Source: Oligoflexia bacterium
GTDB taxonomy: Bacteria > Bdellovibrionota > Bacteriovoracia > Bacteriovoracales > Bacteriovoracaceae
DNA length: 64,000 bases
Direction: 5' to 3'
Assembly: GCA_015231955.1 (NCBI GenBank)
Contig: JADGAN010000018.1
Span: 29,037-93,036, forward strand
Shown: positions 17,531-27,443 of the stretch, piece after piece
How positions within the stretch are numbered: the stretch's first letter is position 1
Layout of the letters: each line of letters opens with the position of its first letter
Program-made: the position numbers and the translations under genes
Notes under the pieces: generated by a model
The model's database searches: none
Told to the model about the DNA's origin: nothing
What the model saw: the letters and a program-made list of their open reading frames with translations, nothing else

Positions 17531-18859
17531 CTATAAATTTTTGAAGAAAACCATATCAATAAAGGTAAGTTTGATCGCTTCTAAGACTCGGCCATCTTTG
17601 ATGGTTTGGTCGATGGCGGTCTCTTTGAAGTCGGGGTGGTTGGTGTAGATGCGTTCCCAGATGGACCTGGGGTCTTGTTTGAAGAGGTTTACTTGGATGG
17701 TGATGCCAAAGATGATGAGCACGAGGGCCAGGAGCTTTACTGTTTTTGCACGCAGGAGTGCTATCGGAAAAATCATAAAGGCCAAGATGGGAAGCCAAAA
17801 GCGTTGGCCCATATCTCCGCCACTCCACCAGGCCCACCACTTCGACATGAGGATAACGTAGGCGGCAATGAGGTAGAGGGAGAAGAAGAAGAGAGGACGA
17901 TGCCGTTTAAAGAGTGCCCAGAGAGCGGGGATGCTTAAGATGACCAGAGGAGAAAAGAAGATAAAACTTTTTCCAGGCCAAAAGAGAGAGCCTAAAAATC
18001 CAATGAGAAAAGGGGAATCGAAGTGCTCTCCGGCATAAGGGTTTCCCCACCAAAAACCCATCTTCTTGCGTAAGATAATAAAGTGAAGAGCGATGGAAAG
18101 CATCACGGGAAGATAAAAGTAGAGGGCGCTTTTAAGGAGTGGATGGATTTTACTTTTGATAAGCGTGAGTGTAGGGAAGCGGCCTTGCGAGTAAGTGAGG
18201 AGCAGGTAGAGGGCAAAGGCGGGGGCGGTGATAAAGGCAAAGGAGCGCGAAAGCCCGGCGATGCCTAGGACGACGCCGGCCCAGCAGAGAGTCTTATATC
18301 GGATATTGTCGTCTCGAAGTGCTAGGTAGAAGAGGTAAAAGGAGATGAAGAGGAGGCTTGCTTCGATGCTGTTGCCAGGCCAGCCGTAAGAGTAGTAGGT
18401 GGCAAGAGTGGAAAAGGTGTATCCAAAGATGATCAAGAGGTTGAACCATTTTTGGTGCGGTTGCGGATTTAAATCGCTAAGCAGTCGCCATCCACACCAG
18501 CTGGCAAGGAGAAAGAAGAGGATGCTGGTTAATTGCATCATGGTAAAATCTTCGATCCCTTTGTTAAGGTGTAAATTTTTGAAGATCTTCATGTTGACGG
18601 CGGTTAAAAAGGGAAGGCCTATGCCGTATTTAGAGTAGATGTGGCCGTGAGTTCCTTGTTTGTGACGAGTGGGTGGAAGGTACTGCTTGTAGTAGTCAAG
18701 GTAGATGGTTTTAAGGTGGGCCAGAGAAAGCGATTGCACATGCAACTCGAAAGTGTCGCCGGAATCGATGCGGTTCGGGATGACTTTTGATAAACTGTAA
18801 TAGGCAAAGAGAAGAAAAATGATGGTGAAAATTTTTAAGTAGATTTTTGGTTTGGCCAC
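17531..18859 (-). CDS. GT-C-fold membrane glycosyltransferase-like protein
   Basis: The frame is open through the tRNA gene upstream, so the true start must be downstream of it; GTG 18859 is the first reasonable choice and gives 442 residues, with only a weak ribosome site. There are about ten hydrophobic segments. A periplasmic loop with an acidic motif (RIDSGDTFE) after the first segment, and HIYSKYGIGLPFL shortly after, are typical of GT-C enzymes of the ArnT/PMT type, which use lipid-linked sugar donors. The substrate cannot be told. The gene is convergent with the Fic gene. Confidence 0.65.
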   Translation of the reverse strand: MAKPKIYLKIFTIIFLLFAYYSLSKVIPNRIDSGDTFELHVQSLSLAHLKTIYLDYYKQYLPPTRHKQGTHGHIYSKYGIGLPFLTAVNMKIFKNLHLNKGIEDFTMMQLTSILFFLLASWCGWRLLSDLNPQPHQKWFNLLIIFGYTFSTLATYYSYGWPGNSIEASLLFISFYLFYLALRDDNIRYKTLCWAGVVLGIAGLSRSFAFITAPAFALYLLLTYSQGRFPTLTLIKSKIHPLLKSALYFYLPVMLSIALHFIILRKKMGFWWGNPYAGEHFDSPFLIGFLGSLFWPGKSFIFFSPLVILSIPALWALFKRHRPLFFFSLYLIAAYVILMSKWWAWWSGGDMGQRFWLPILAFMIFPIALLRAKTVKLLALVLIIFGITIQVNLFKQDPRSIWERIYTNHPDFKETAIDQTIKDGRVLEAIKLTFIDMVFFKNL

Positions 18860-18887
18860 TTCTATTGAATCTTTGTTGGAGTGAAAA

Positions 18888-18964
18888 TGGAGGAGACGAT
18901 CAGATTTGAACTGATGAATCACGGTTTTGCAAACCGCTCCCTTAGGCCGCTCGGGCACGTCTCC
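18888..18964 (-). tRNA. tRNA-Cys (GCA)
   Basis: The reverse strand folds as a tRNA: acceptor arms GGAGACG and CGTCTCC pair fully over 7 bp, the anticodon loop TTGCAAA gives anticodon GCA, and the T arm has GTTCAAATC. Base 73 is U, the Cys identity base, and CCA is encoded at 18890-18888. The D arm is on the long side. It lies between the HU/IHF gene and the GT-C gene. Confidence 0.9.
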
Positions 18965-19048
18965 TCAAGCAAACTCACATAATGAAAGATCGAATATTGA
19001 GCAAAAAATGTCAATGATAATATTATCGATAATTGCAATCTTATGTTT

Positions 19049-19354
19049 TTAAGCTTCTCGGATAACGTATTTATCTCTGCCCTCATCCACCATCTCTTTG
19101 AGATCTTTACCAACTTTAAAGAAGGGAACTTTTTTGGGCGTAACATTGACAATTTTTCCTGTCTTGGGATTTCTCCCTTCGTAGGCGCGGTAGTTGCGAT
19201 TGGCGAATGATCCAAATCCTCTGATCTCGATGCGATCATCCTCGTAGAGTGAGCGAATCATGGTGGCAAAACAGATGTTAACTAACTGTTCGGCCTGCTT
19301 GTGAGGCAGATTTGTTGCGTGTTCGACAGCATTGATTAAATCGGCCTTTGTCAT
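19049..19354 (-). CDS. HU/IHF-family DNA-bending protein
   Basis: The 101-residue protein starts with MTKADLINAVEHATNLPHK behind a ggaggga site. It has the family signature GFGSFANRNY ... RNPKTG, in which the NPKTG Pro intercalates into DNA. The body is like IhfB/IhfA or HU; the IEIRGFGSF context is IHF-like but the subunit cannot be named with confidence. The usual length is about 90-100, so it is complete. It acts in the nucleoid. Confidence 0.92.
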   Translation of the reverse strand: MTKADLINAVEHATNLPHKQAEQLVNICFATMIRSLYEDDRIEIRGFGSFANRNYRAYEGRNPKTGKIVNVTPKKVPFFKVGKDLKEMVDEGRDKYVIREA

Positions 19355-19530
19355 AATAAACTCTCCCTCCAGAGTAAGTGTCGCTAAAGCTTGCTTTATA
19401 TTTATAGCTTAACATTTAACCAAAAAAAAAGTGCGAAATTTCTTTGTGGGTAATAAAGAAATAAAGTTGAGTAAAGGATTTTTATAAAATGCCGAAAGAG
19501 GAGAAGGTGCTACTAAACCAGGGAGGAAGT

Positions 19531-21087
19531 ATGGGGCATTGGGATCGAAAAAGCGTAGCATTACTACTTCTGTTGTTTATGCCGCTTATGCTGACGGCGT
19601 GTTTGAATAACGATGAGAGGTTAAAGGCACGACCATCGTCGAAGTTTAGTAGTGGAAGCGAGGGGGATGAGTTGCCAGGGACACCCACTGCTGATGCGAC
19701 AGGAACGCCTGATGCGATGGTGCGCCCTTCGGATGCGATCTATGTTGATAAAGGTTTTTGCTCTTGCCTCAAAGGGAAAGCTGATATCATCAATAATTGC
19801 AACAATTACTGTGCAGGAAAAAATGTGGATGCACCTACACTCTATGGCCAGGTGACACTCTCGCCAGAGGTGGAGCTTAATTTTGGAAGCTTGGCCGCCT
19901 GGTGTACGCAGGAGATCTCCACAGAGAAGATCAATCCCTCTTGTAAATTAGAGGCGTACGATGGGTTTGAGACTAAATATTTGGAGCTAACGATTCCTCC
20001 CGGGAGCAACTCCTTTACCGCCAATATCAATGTGCTGGATAAGTATAAGACCTATGTTTTAGCAATTGTAGAGAGTGGCTCGGGCTCGAATGCGCGCACA
20101 CAAAGTTTTCAAGTAAGACGGGTCGATCCCGAGGATGCGACTGCCAGTGAGGGGCCTTTATGGATTTCGCCGGTGCATATGTACTCTTGTATCTATCGTG
20201 CAAGTACCGTGGATCAGACAGTGGGGAGAGTGATTGATGGGGCCTATAGGGATTACTATTTTTATCCCGATCACACCCTTCCTCCCGCCATGCCTTGGGG
20301 ACAAACGACTGTCTATTGCCAGAATATCACTCGCTATGGAGAGGAGGATCGCATCGAGTATCCGCGCATGGAGCTTATTGAGAATATTCTTAATGTTTGG
20401 AGCGAGAAGGATTTGCGTTTTTACGATATCGATCAAGATAAAAAATTGGATATCAACAAATACATCGAGACTCGTTTGTTCAAAGAGTATGATTTGACTG
20501 CCGATATTAAGATTTTTGCAGAGTTGCCGTGGCCAAATGCTCCTACAGTCACTGCGAGTAGCAATGGAACTCCCGCCTCCGGTGGTTCTAGTAGTAATCC
20601 AACGGTGCCTCGGTTGGGGTTCTACATGACTCCTTGGATTAACCCGACTACTAAGCGAGGATATTGTCCCACGCAAAGCGATTATAATTCACCTATCTCC
20701 AATCCTGTGTTCAAAGTTTTACGAGAGGTGGTGGGGGTGGATACGGAGGCGTTTTATTATGGCGTTCACGCTTCTGAGCAACTGATGGATCGTGCAGGCA
20801 ATCGCTACTCTACGCCTGAAGTGCGTATGCTGATTCGCGAGTCGCTGCTCAAGCAGATTTGGTTTTATCTCGATAATGGAAGACCGACAGAACCCGATAG
20901 TAATGCCGTCGAGACGAAGACGATCATGTACCATTGGCCTCCCGATGTGAATTCACCCTATGTGAGAACTTCGTCGCAAAAGTTGTTTACGATTACCGAT
21001 GGACAGTCGAATGCTTCAGGAAGTATGAGAACATCGGTCTCGCCGACCGATAAGCGGATTGGATGTATACCTTCTCTGGGACAATAG
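19531..21087 (+). CDS. Large lipoprotein, unknown
   Basis: Start ATG 19531 follows gggagg; the in-frame ATG at 19489 has no such site. A lipobox (MLTAC) follows the hydrophobic stretch. After a low-complexity Thr/Pro linker the mature part holds a Cys-rich motif (CSCLKGKADIINNCNNYC, about residues 73-90), and other cysteines occur in the C-terminal half, which could be disulfide-bonded. The stop codon abuts the stop of secF with no spacer. No function can be assigned. Confidence 0.65.
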   Translation: MGHWDRKSVALLLLLFMPLMLTACLNNDERLKARPSSKFSSGSEGDELPGTPTADATGTPDAMVRPSDAIYVDKGFCSCLKGKADIINNCNNYCAGKNVDAPTLYGQVTLSPEVELNFGSLAAWCTQEISTEKINPSCKLEAYDGFETKYLELTIPPGSNSFTANINVLDKYKTYVLAIVESGSGSNARTQSFQVRRVDPEDATASEGPLWISPVHMYSCIYRASTVDQTVGRVIDGAYRDYYFYPDHTLPPAMPWGQTTVYCQNITRYGEEDRIEYPRMELIENILNVWSEKDLRFYDIDQDKKLDINKYIETRLFKEYDLTADIKIFAELPWPNAPTVTASSNGTPASGGSSSNPTVPRLGFYMTPWINPTTKRGYCPTQSDYNSPISNPVFKVLREVVGVDTEAFYYGVHASEQLMDRAGNRYSTPEVRMLIRESLLKQIWFYLDNGRPTEPDSNAVETKTIMYHWPPDVNSPYVRTSSQKLFTITDGQSNASGSMRTSVSPTDKRIGCIPSLGQ

Positions 21088-22077
21088 TTACGAACGCTCG
21101 ATCTCTACTTCGCTCTCGATGGCCTTGGCAGAAGTGGAGGCAACTGGGGCGGTGGCAGAGAGCGGAAGTTTTTTTCCGGTGAGGTTGTACTTTTCACAAA
21201 CGATGGTGATTGATGCTGCAATATAGATGGTGGAGTAGGTTCCAACTACGATACCAATACTGATCGCAAGGAAGAAGTCTCGGATCGATTCGCCTCCCCA
21301 GATATACATTGCAAGAGCTGATAAGAGGGTTGCACTGGCCGTGAGGATGGTTCTTGAGAGCGTCTCATTAACTGCAGTGTTGAGCAAAGAGACCATCGGA
21401 ACCCCAGGGTTTTTCTCTTCGTGTTCGCGAACGCGATCGTAGACAACCACGGTGTCGTTCACGGAGTAACCAATGATGGTAAGTAGTGCGGCCACTGTTT
21501 GCAGCGAGAACTCAAAACCAAAGAGGGCCCAGATGCCTGCGACCAGAGCAGAGTCGTGAATAAGAGCGAGCACTGCCCCAGGGGCGTATTTAAAATCGAA
21601 GCGAAGGCCAACGTAGATCATGATGGCGATGAAGGAGTAGAGAATGGCCTTGACTGCAGCAATTCTTAACTCCTCTCCGGCCTTTGGTCCAACGATATCA
21701 GTCTTTCTAATCTCCATGCCACTATCTGCAAAACGCTTTTGTAGCGAGCTGGAGATTTGCTGAGTGACTGCATTTAAGTTGGACTCTTGGGCCAAAACTT
21801 TAATTAAGAACTCATTATCTTCGGGGGAGCCAATCGATTGCACACTGGCGCTGGAAAATCCACCATCAGCAAGGGCATTACGAAGATCTTCAAGTTTAAT
21901 GGTGGTTTTAAACTTGGTCTGAATTTCAGCGCCTCCACGAAAGTCCACACCGTAGTTTAGCCCCTTAAAGAAGATAAGGCCAAAGGAGGTGAGGACGAGC
22001 ACCGTTGAAATGATGGTGAAGACATTAAAATATTTGGCAAAATTTATGTTTACGTTGTGTTTAATAATCTCAATCAT
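21088..22077 (-). CDS. secF: SecF, protein-export membrane protein
   Basis: The 329-residue protein has the first membrane helix, the GVDFRGGAEI motif, a periplasmic domain, and the SecF signature GYSVNDTVVVYDRVREH. It pairs with SecD and uses the proton gradient to help pull preproteins across the inner membrane. Its ATG follows an aggagaat site. Length is normal for the family. It lies 78 bp behind secD and is last in the queA-tgt-yajC-secD-secF run. A Ser/Thr/Glu-rich tail of about 25 residues is an extra. Confidence 0.97.
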   Translation of the reverse strand: MIEIIKHNVNINFAKYFNVFTIISTVLVLTSFGLIFFKGLNYGVDFRGGAEIQTKFKTTIKLEDLRNALADGGFSSASVQSIGSPEDNEFLIKVLAQESNLNAVTQQISSSLQKRFADSGMEIRKTDIVGPKAGEELRIAAVKAILYSFIAIMIYVGLRFDFKYAPGAVLALIHDSALVAGIWALFGFEFSLQTVAALLTIIGYSVNDTVVVYDRVREHEEKNPGVPMVSLLNTAVNETLSRTILTASATLLSALAMYIWGGESIRDFFLAISIGIVVGTYSTIYIAASITIVCEKYNLTGKKLPLSATAPVASTSAKAIESEVEIERS

Positions 22078-22155
22078 GATTCTATTCTCCTAAATCAGTT
22101 AAATCCTTGTCGTGCTTTGTTGTTTCATCTCTTTATTATTACCTGGACTTGCGCG

Positions 22156-23868
22156 CTAGATACTAAACTCTTTTCCTCTTGCGACAACCTTATAGGCATA
22201 AAGTTCAAAGAGGATATTAGCGACAAAATAGGAGCAGTAAACGGTCGAGATAATTCCAATAAGCAGTGTGAGTGCAAATCCTCGTATCGGCCCAGTTCCG
22301 AAGTGGAGGAGGCATAGACCCGCAAGGGCCGTGGTTGTGTTAGCATCGATAATGGTCCAGAAGGCGTGTTCAAACCCCGCTTGCATCGCCTTTATAGCAT
22401 GCATGCCTCGGCGAAGCTCTTCACGGATACGCTCATGAATAATGATGTTTGCATCGATGGCCATACCGACTGTAAGTACGATACCGGCAATACCAGGCAA
22501 GGTAAGGGTGGCATCGAAACAGACAAGTGCTGCTAAAAGAAAGAGTACGTTTAAGAGGAGCGTGATCACAGCAATGAGACCAGAGATCTTGTAATAGATG
22601 ACAGCAAAACCAAACACGGCCGCGCAGGCGATGGTGCCTGCAATTTTCGCATCGTGAATGGAGTCTTGTCCTAAACTTGGTCCCACAATTCGTTGCTCTT
22701 CGAAGTCGAGGGCCACAGGAAGTGCTCCTGCGCGGAGGACGAGAGCAATATCTTTGGCCTCGTTAAGTGTCTCGTTGAAGTTGCCTTGACCAAGAGTGAT
22801 TTGGGCACGACCACCGCCGATGCGATCGTTGATATGAGGAGCGGTGTAGACGTTGCCGTCAAGAATGACTGCCAGGCGCTTTCCTTTATTGGCCCCGGTG
22901 AGATCTTCAAAGCGTTTTGCCGCTTCTGACTTAAGGGTCATGGAGACGTAGGGTTGATTTTTTTGTTGGTCGATATTCACATTGGCATCCTCGAGGTCAT
23001 CACCACTGATCGATGCAATCTTCTCGACAATATAAGGGGTTTTGTTTTCAAGTTCATTGGTTAGGCGATTGACTTTCTTTTGAAAGAGGATCTCGTACCC
23101 TTTGGGAAGTTCTGCTTTTAGAAATTCGTTCACCTTTTCATTGAAAAGGGAGAAGCGGTCGCCCTTTTTATAGACAATTCCCGATTGTTCCGCTTTTGCC
23201 ACCATTCCATTCAACGTGATCTGGTTGATATCATCATTTACTAGTCGAAACTCTAGCTTGGCGGTTTTCCCAATCAGCTCTTTTGCACGTTCAATATCGC
23301 GAACACCTGGAAGCTGAATAACGATGCGATCGCTTCCTTGGGAGGTAATTTCTGGTTCGGTTACCCCAAATTCATCGATACGGTTGCGAACCACTTCGAT
23401 CGATTTTGTTACCGCTTGTTCTTCGATACGAGAGCGTAGTCCTGTCGCTAGCCCGTAGCTAAGCTCACTATTTTTCTCTGCCGTCAAGCGTACCACTTCT
23501 CCAAAGTATTCACGAATGCGCTCTTTGGCCTTTGGAGTTTTTGCTGGGTCTGTAATGACAATGGAGTGTTGAGGGTCTCCTTTATCTGAGAGATTGAGAT
23601 CCCCTAGTGTCGACTCAATTCCAATGTCCTTGAGGGCGTATTGGAATTTTCGTGCATAGCTGATCATCTCATCCTTGTAGACATTTTGGAAATCGATTCC
23701 AAGGATCATGTAGAGACCACCTTGCAAATCGAGACCAAGTCCGATCTTCGATTTTACTGGGAACTTTCCTTCCGGGTTAAAGTGGAGGAAGGTTGGCATA
23801 ACCAACAAGATAGAGCCTATAGTAATAGCGACTAAAAGAGAAAAACGAAACCACCAACTACTTTTCAT
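22156..23868 (-). CDS. secD: SecD, protein-export membrane protein
   Basis: The 570-residue product has the N-terminal helix, the GLGLDLQGG motif near residue 44, a large periplasmic P1 domain with the (V/I)RNRIDEFGVTEPEI signature, and the C-terminal membrane bundle with GMAIDANIIIHERIREEL. These are diagnostic of SecD. It is slightly shorter than the E. coli protein. The partner SecF follows in the same unit. Confidence 0.98.
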   Translation of the reverse strand: MKSSWWFRFSLLVAITIGSILLVMPTFLHFNPEGKFPVKSKIGLGLDLQGGLYMILGIDFQNVYKDEMISYARKFQYALKDIGIESTLGDLNLSDKGDPQHSIVITDPAKTPKAKERIREYFGEVVRLTAEKNSELSYGLATGLRSRIEEQAVTKSIEVVRNRIDEFGVTEPEITSQGSDRIVIQLPGVRDIERAKELIGKTAKLEFRLVNDDINQITLNGMVAKAEQSGIVYKKGDRFSLFNEKVNEFLKAELPKGYEILFQKKVNRLTNELENKTPYIVEKIASISGDDLEDANVNIDQQKNQPYVSMTLKSEAAKRFEDLTGANKGKRLAVILDGNVYTAPHINDRIGGGRAQITLGQGNFNETLNEAKDIALVLRAGALPVALDFEEQRIVGPSLGQDSIHDAKIAGTIACAAVFGFAVIYYKISGLIAVITLLLNVLFLLAALVCFDATLTLPGIAGIVLTVGMAIDANIIIHERIREELRRGMHAIKAMQAGFEHAFWTIIDANTTTALAGLCLLHFGTGPIRGFALTLLIGIISTVYCSYFVANILFELYAYKVVARGKEFSI

Positions 23869-24016
23869 TAGAGCGTCCTTCGATAATGGATGAAAGAGTG
23901 ATTAAAGCGTTTAAATTTTTTAAACTGTATTTAAAAACAATTCAGTTAAATTTTAGGAGATGATTGGCAATAAGGCCACCAAATTTCTTGGGCATTTCAA
24001 AGAGACAGGGAGTGAG

Positions 24017-24457
24017 CTACTTTTTGCCCTTCTCTACAACCTCTGGCTCTAATACTTTTTTTGCATGACCACCAATTTGTCCACGCAGTATTTTGATACG
24101 AACGCCATCGGCCACCTCGATCGTGGCAATTTTGTCGGTTAGTCCAATAATGGTGCCGATGATGCCGGCGCGAGTGAAAATCTCGTCACCTTTTGTGAGT
24201 GCTGCAAGCATGGCTTCCTCTTGTTGCGCCTTCTTCTTTTGTGGACGAATTAGAAGGAAATAGAAGACCAGAAAGATAACTGCAAAAGGAATCAGCGAGG
24301 TCAAAGGGGAGGGAGAAGCTGCTGCGCCCGTTTGCGCCAAGACGCTGCCGTTAAAAGCGAAGGAGGACAAGAGAAAAGTAGCAATGTCACGAATACGTGA
24401 TCGTCGTGAGGAGTGTTGCAGTTGTTGTTGTTGTATTGAAGCTGAAAACCTGTGCAT
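24017..24457 (-). CDS. yajC: YajC, Sec translocase accessory subunit
   Basis: The start is ATG 24457, which has ggagagg just upstream; the longer open frame to 24556 lacks a ribosome site. One membrane helix (LIPFAVIFLVFYFLLIRPQKKK, the YajC hallmark ending in RPQ-Lys) is followed by a cytosolic domain with the GDEIFTRAGIIGTI motif. The N-terminus is unusual: about 50 extra residues, Gln/Ser/Arg-rich then hydrophobic, ending in LAQTGA, which looks like a cleavable signal peptide ahead of the normal helix. It sits between tgt and secD, the classic order. Confidence 0.92.
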   Translation of the reverse strand: MHRFSASIQQQQLQHSSRRSRIRDIATFLLSSFAFNGSVLAQTGAAASPSPLTSLIPFAVIFLVFYFLLIRPQKKKAQQEEAMLAALTKGDEIFTRAGIIGTIIGLTDKIATIEVADGVRIKILRGQIGGHAKKVLEPEVVEKGKK

Positions 24458-24576
24458 GTAAAAACCTCTCCATTTGGGGTGGTAATGATAACGATGAATA
24501 CGATTATAACTTTCCAATCGTGTTGCTTTTATAGAATGTATTGTGAAAATCGTCAAACTGATTATAAGTCAATCGG

Positions 24577-25770
<1,194 letters not shown>

Positions 25771-25788
25771 TTACTCCTAGATGAAAGA

Positions 25789-26922
25789 TTAATTTTTTTT
25801 TTGCAAGATGAGCATGGCATCGCCGTAAGAAAAGAAACGATAGCGGTTGCGAATGGCCTCTTGGTACAAGCATAAGGTTTGTGAGCGTCCAATCAGTGCG
25901 CTTACCAGCATGAGAAGAGTTGACTTTGGCCAATGAAAATTGGTGATTAGTCCTGCAAGTGGAAACTGGATCTCTTTTCCTGGGTAGAGAAAAATATTGG
26001 TAGAGTAAAGGTGATTGGGGGTTAATGAATTTATATTGGCAGCAGTAATGGAGGCGAGAACACGCAAGGATGTTGTGCCCACTGTAATGATAGGGCGCTT
26101 TTCTTCTAACGCAGTTTGAATCTTTAGCAGGTTCTCTTGATCTATGAAAAAATCTTCCTGGTGCATCTGATGCTTGCGAATATCACCCTCTTCACGGACA
26201 GGAGCAAAGGTACCAGGCCCTACATGAAGAGTAACAAAGGCGGTGTCGATGCCGGCAGCGCTAGAGTAGAGTTCTTGGAAAATCTCTGGGGTAAAGTGGA
26301 GTCCTGCTGTCGGTGCTGCCACGGAGCCTTCCTCGCAAGCAAAGGTGGTCTGGTAGTCAAGGTAATCGTGTTTGTCAGCAACTCCATTACGAATATAGGG
26401 TGGGATGGGGAGAGTTGCATGCGCTTTAAGCAGATCGATGATTTTTTGTTGGCCATTTAATCCACTTAGGCCACTTAAGTGAACCGAAAAAGTTCCATCT
26501 GTTTCTATGGCGGTGATGGTTGCCACGATATTTCCATTGGCCAGCAGATAGCTATCGCCAAGATGCTTTTTAGCGTTGGATCTAATCAACACTTTAAAAT
26601 CGCCCCGATCGTTTGCAATCATCGAGGTGAGGAGAATTTCCACCGTGCCGGAACCGCTACTGTGTAGTCGTTTGCCGATGAGGCGCGCGGGAACTACTTT
26701 GGAGCGATTGAGCACTAGCAGTGTTTGCGGCGGAAGTAGCGACGGTAAATTATAGAAGTGGTTATGGGTGATGGATTTGTCTTCGCTAATAAATGTAAGT
26801 AGGCGTGAGTGGGCCCTTTGGGGGGCGGGGCGAATAGCAATCAACTCTTGAGGGAGATCGTAGTCGTAGGAAGATAGCAATTGATCTTCGTTTTGGGTTA
26901 GTGAAATATTTTGATCAAGCAT
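25789..26922 (-). CDS. queA: S-adenosylmethionine:tRNA ribosyltransferase-isomerase
   Basis: The 377-residue enzyme makes epoxyqueuosine from preQ1-tRNA. The family motif SVAAPTAGLHFTPEI is intact, as are the N-terminal YDLPQELIAIRPAPQRAHSR and the C-terminal IGRS/YRFFSYGDAMLI endings. It is the first gene of the queA-tgt-yajC-secD-secF run; A/T-rich sequence upstream (26923-26990) probably holds the promoter. Confidence 0.97.
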   Translation of the reverse strand: MLDQNISLTQNEDQLLSSYDYDLPQELIAIRPAPQRAHSRLLTFISEDKSITHNHFYNLPSLLPPQTLLVLNRSKVVPARLIGKRLHSSGSGTVEILLTSMIANDRGDFKVLIRSNAKKHLGDSYLLANGNIVATITAIETDGTFSVHLSGLSGLNGQQKIIDLLKAHATLPIPPYIRNGVADKHDYLDYQTTFACEEGSVAAPTAGLHFTPEIFQELYSSAAGIDTAFVTLHVGPGTFAPVREEGDIRKHQMHQEDFFIDQENLLKIQTALEEKRPIITVGTTSLRVLASITAANINSLTPNHLYSTNIFLYPGKEIQFPLAGLITNFHWPKSTLLMLVSALIGRSQTLCLYQEAIRNRYRFFSYGDAMLILQKKN

Positions 26923-27022
26923 AATGGAGCGTACTCTAATCCAAAAGAGAGGGAATTAAAAGTATTTTTACGTTACGATATTATATTATCAGAGGTGAAA
27001 TGAGGTGAGGGGGAGGGATTTT

Positions 27023-27430
27023 ATGCTTGCAATGAGGAATGTCATTTTAGTGTTAATTGTTTTGTTGATTGCAAAGTATGCCTTCGCATTGGAGGAGCGC
27101 GATTCAGTAAGACTGCGTGAGGAGTTGCGATATTTGGGTTTAGAAAATGATGACGATGACGACGACGATGATGATGATGATGATGATGATGATGATAGTC
27201 AGGCCGTATTAAAACAGCGAAGTAGGAGTATCGATCATGATGAGGAGCTACCGCTTTGGAGTTTTCACAAGAAGCAGCAAGATGAACTTACAATGAGGAT
27301 GTCTGCGACTAGGGTGAGGCGTGAACCGGCCATTGTTAAAAATCATAAAGGCAAAAGTGGATGGGGAAACCAACATGCAAGCGATGAGGAGCTGGAGCTT
27401 ATTGATTTAAATTCGCTTGAAAAGCGGTAA
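27023..27430 (+). CDS. Small secreted acidic protein with a 16-Asp run
   Basis: ATG 27023 (ggggaggg ahead) is preferred to the in-frame GTG at 27005. Residues 1-23 form a signal peptide (LVLIVLLIAKYAFA). The mature part of about 112 residues holds 16 Asp in a row and is otherwise highly charged. An Asp run could bind cations such as Ca2+. It is convergent with the giant lipoprotein gene at 27444. No family is recognised. Confidence 0.55.
   Translation: MLAMRNVILVLIVLLIAKYAFALEERDSVRLREELRYLGLENDDDDDDDDDDDDDDDDSQAVLKQRSRSIDHDEELPLWSFHKKQQDELTMRMSATRVRREPAIVKNHKGKSGWGNQHASDEELELIDLNSLEKR
27149..27196 (+). repeat. GAY trinucleotide repeat coding for poly-Asp
   Basis: Sixteen consecutive GAT/GAC codons span 48 bp. 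The first third mixes GAC and GAT, while the last ten are all GAT, so the 3' part is a pure (GAT)n microsatellite prone to slippage. Length change would keep the frame and alter only the number of Asp residues. Confidence 0.95.
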
Positions 27431-27443
27431 TGAAAAAGGCGTA

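Noticed and set aside
18860..18958. N-terminal extension of the GT-C gene reading through the tRNA region
   Set aside because: The tRNA-Cys is well supported over 18888-18964, so the open frame across it is accidental; the start was moved to 18859.
20158..20676. 172-codon open frame on the minus strand inside the 19531 lipoprotein gene
   Set aside because: Arg/Ser-rich antisense shadow with no signal, start or domain.
26923..26990. preQ1 riboswitch in front of queA
   Set aside because: The A/T-rich leader shows no aptamer-like hairpin with the C-rich loop and A-rich tail expected.
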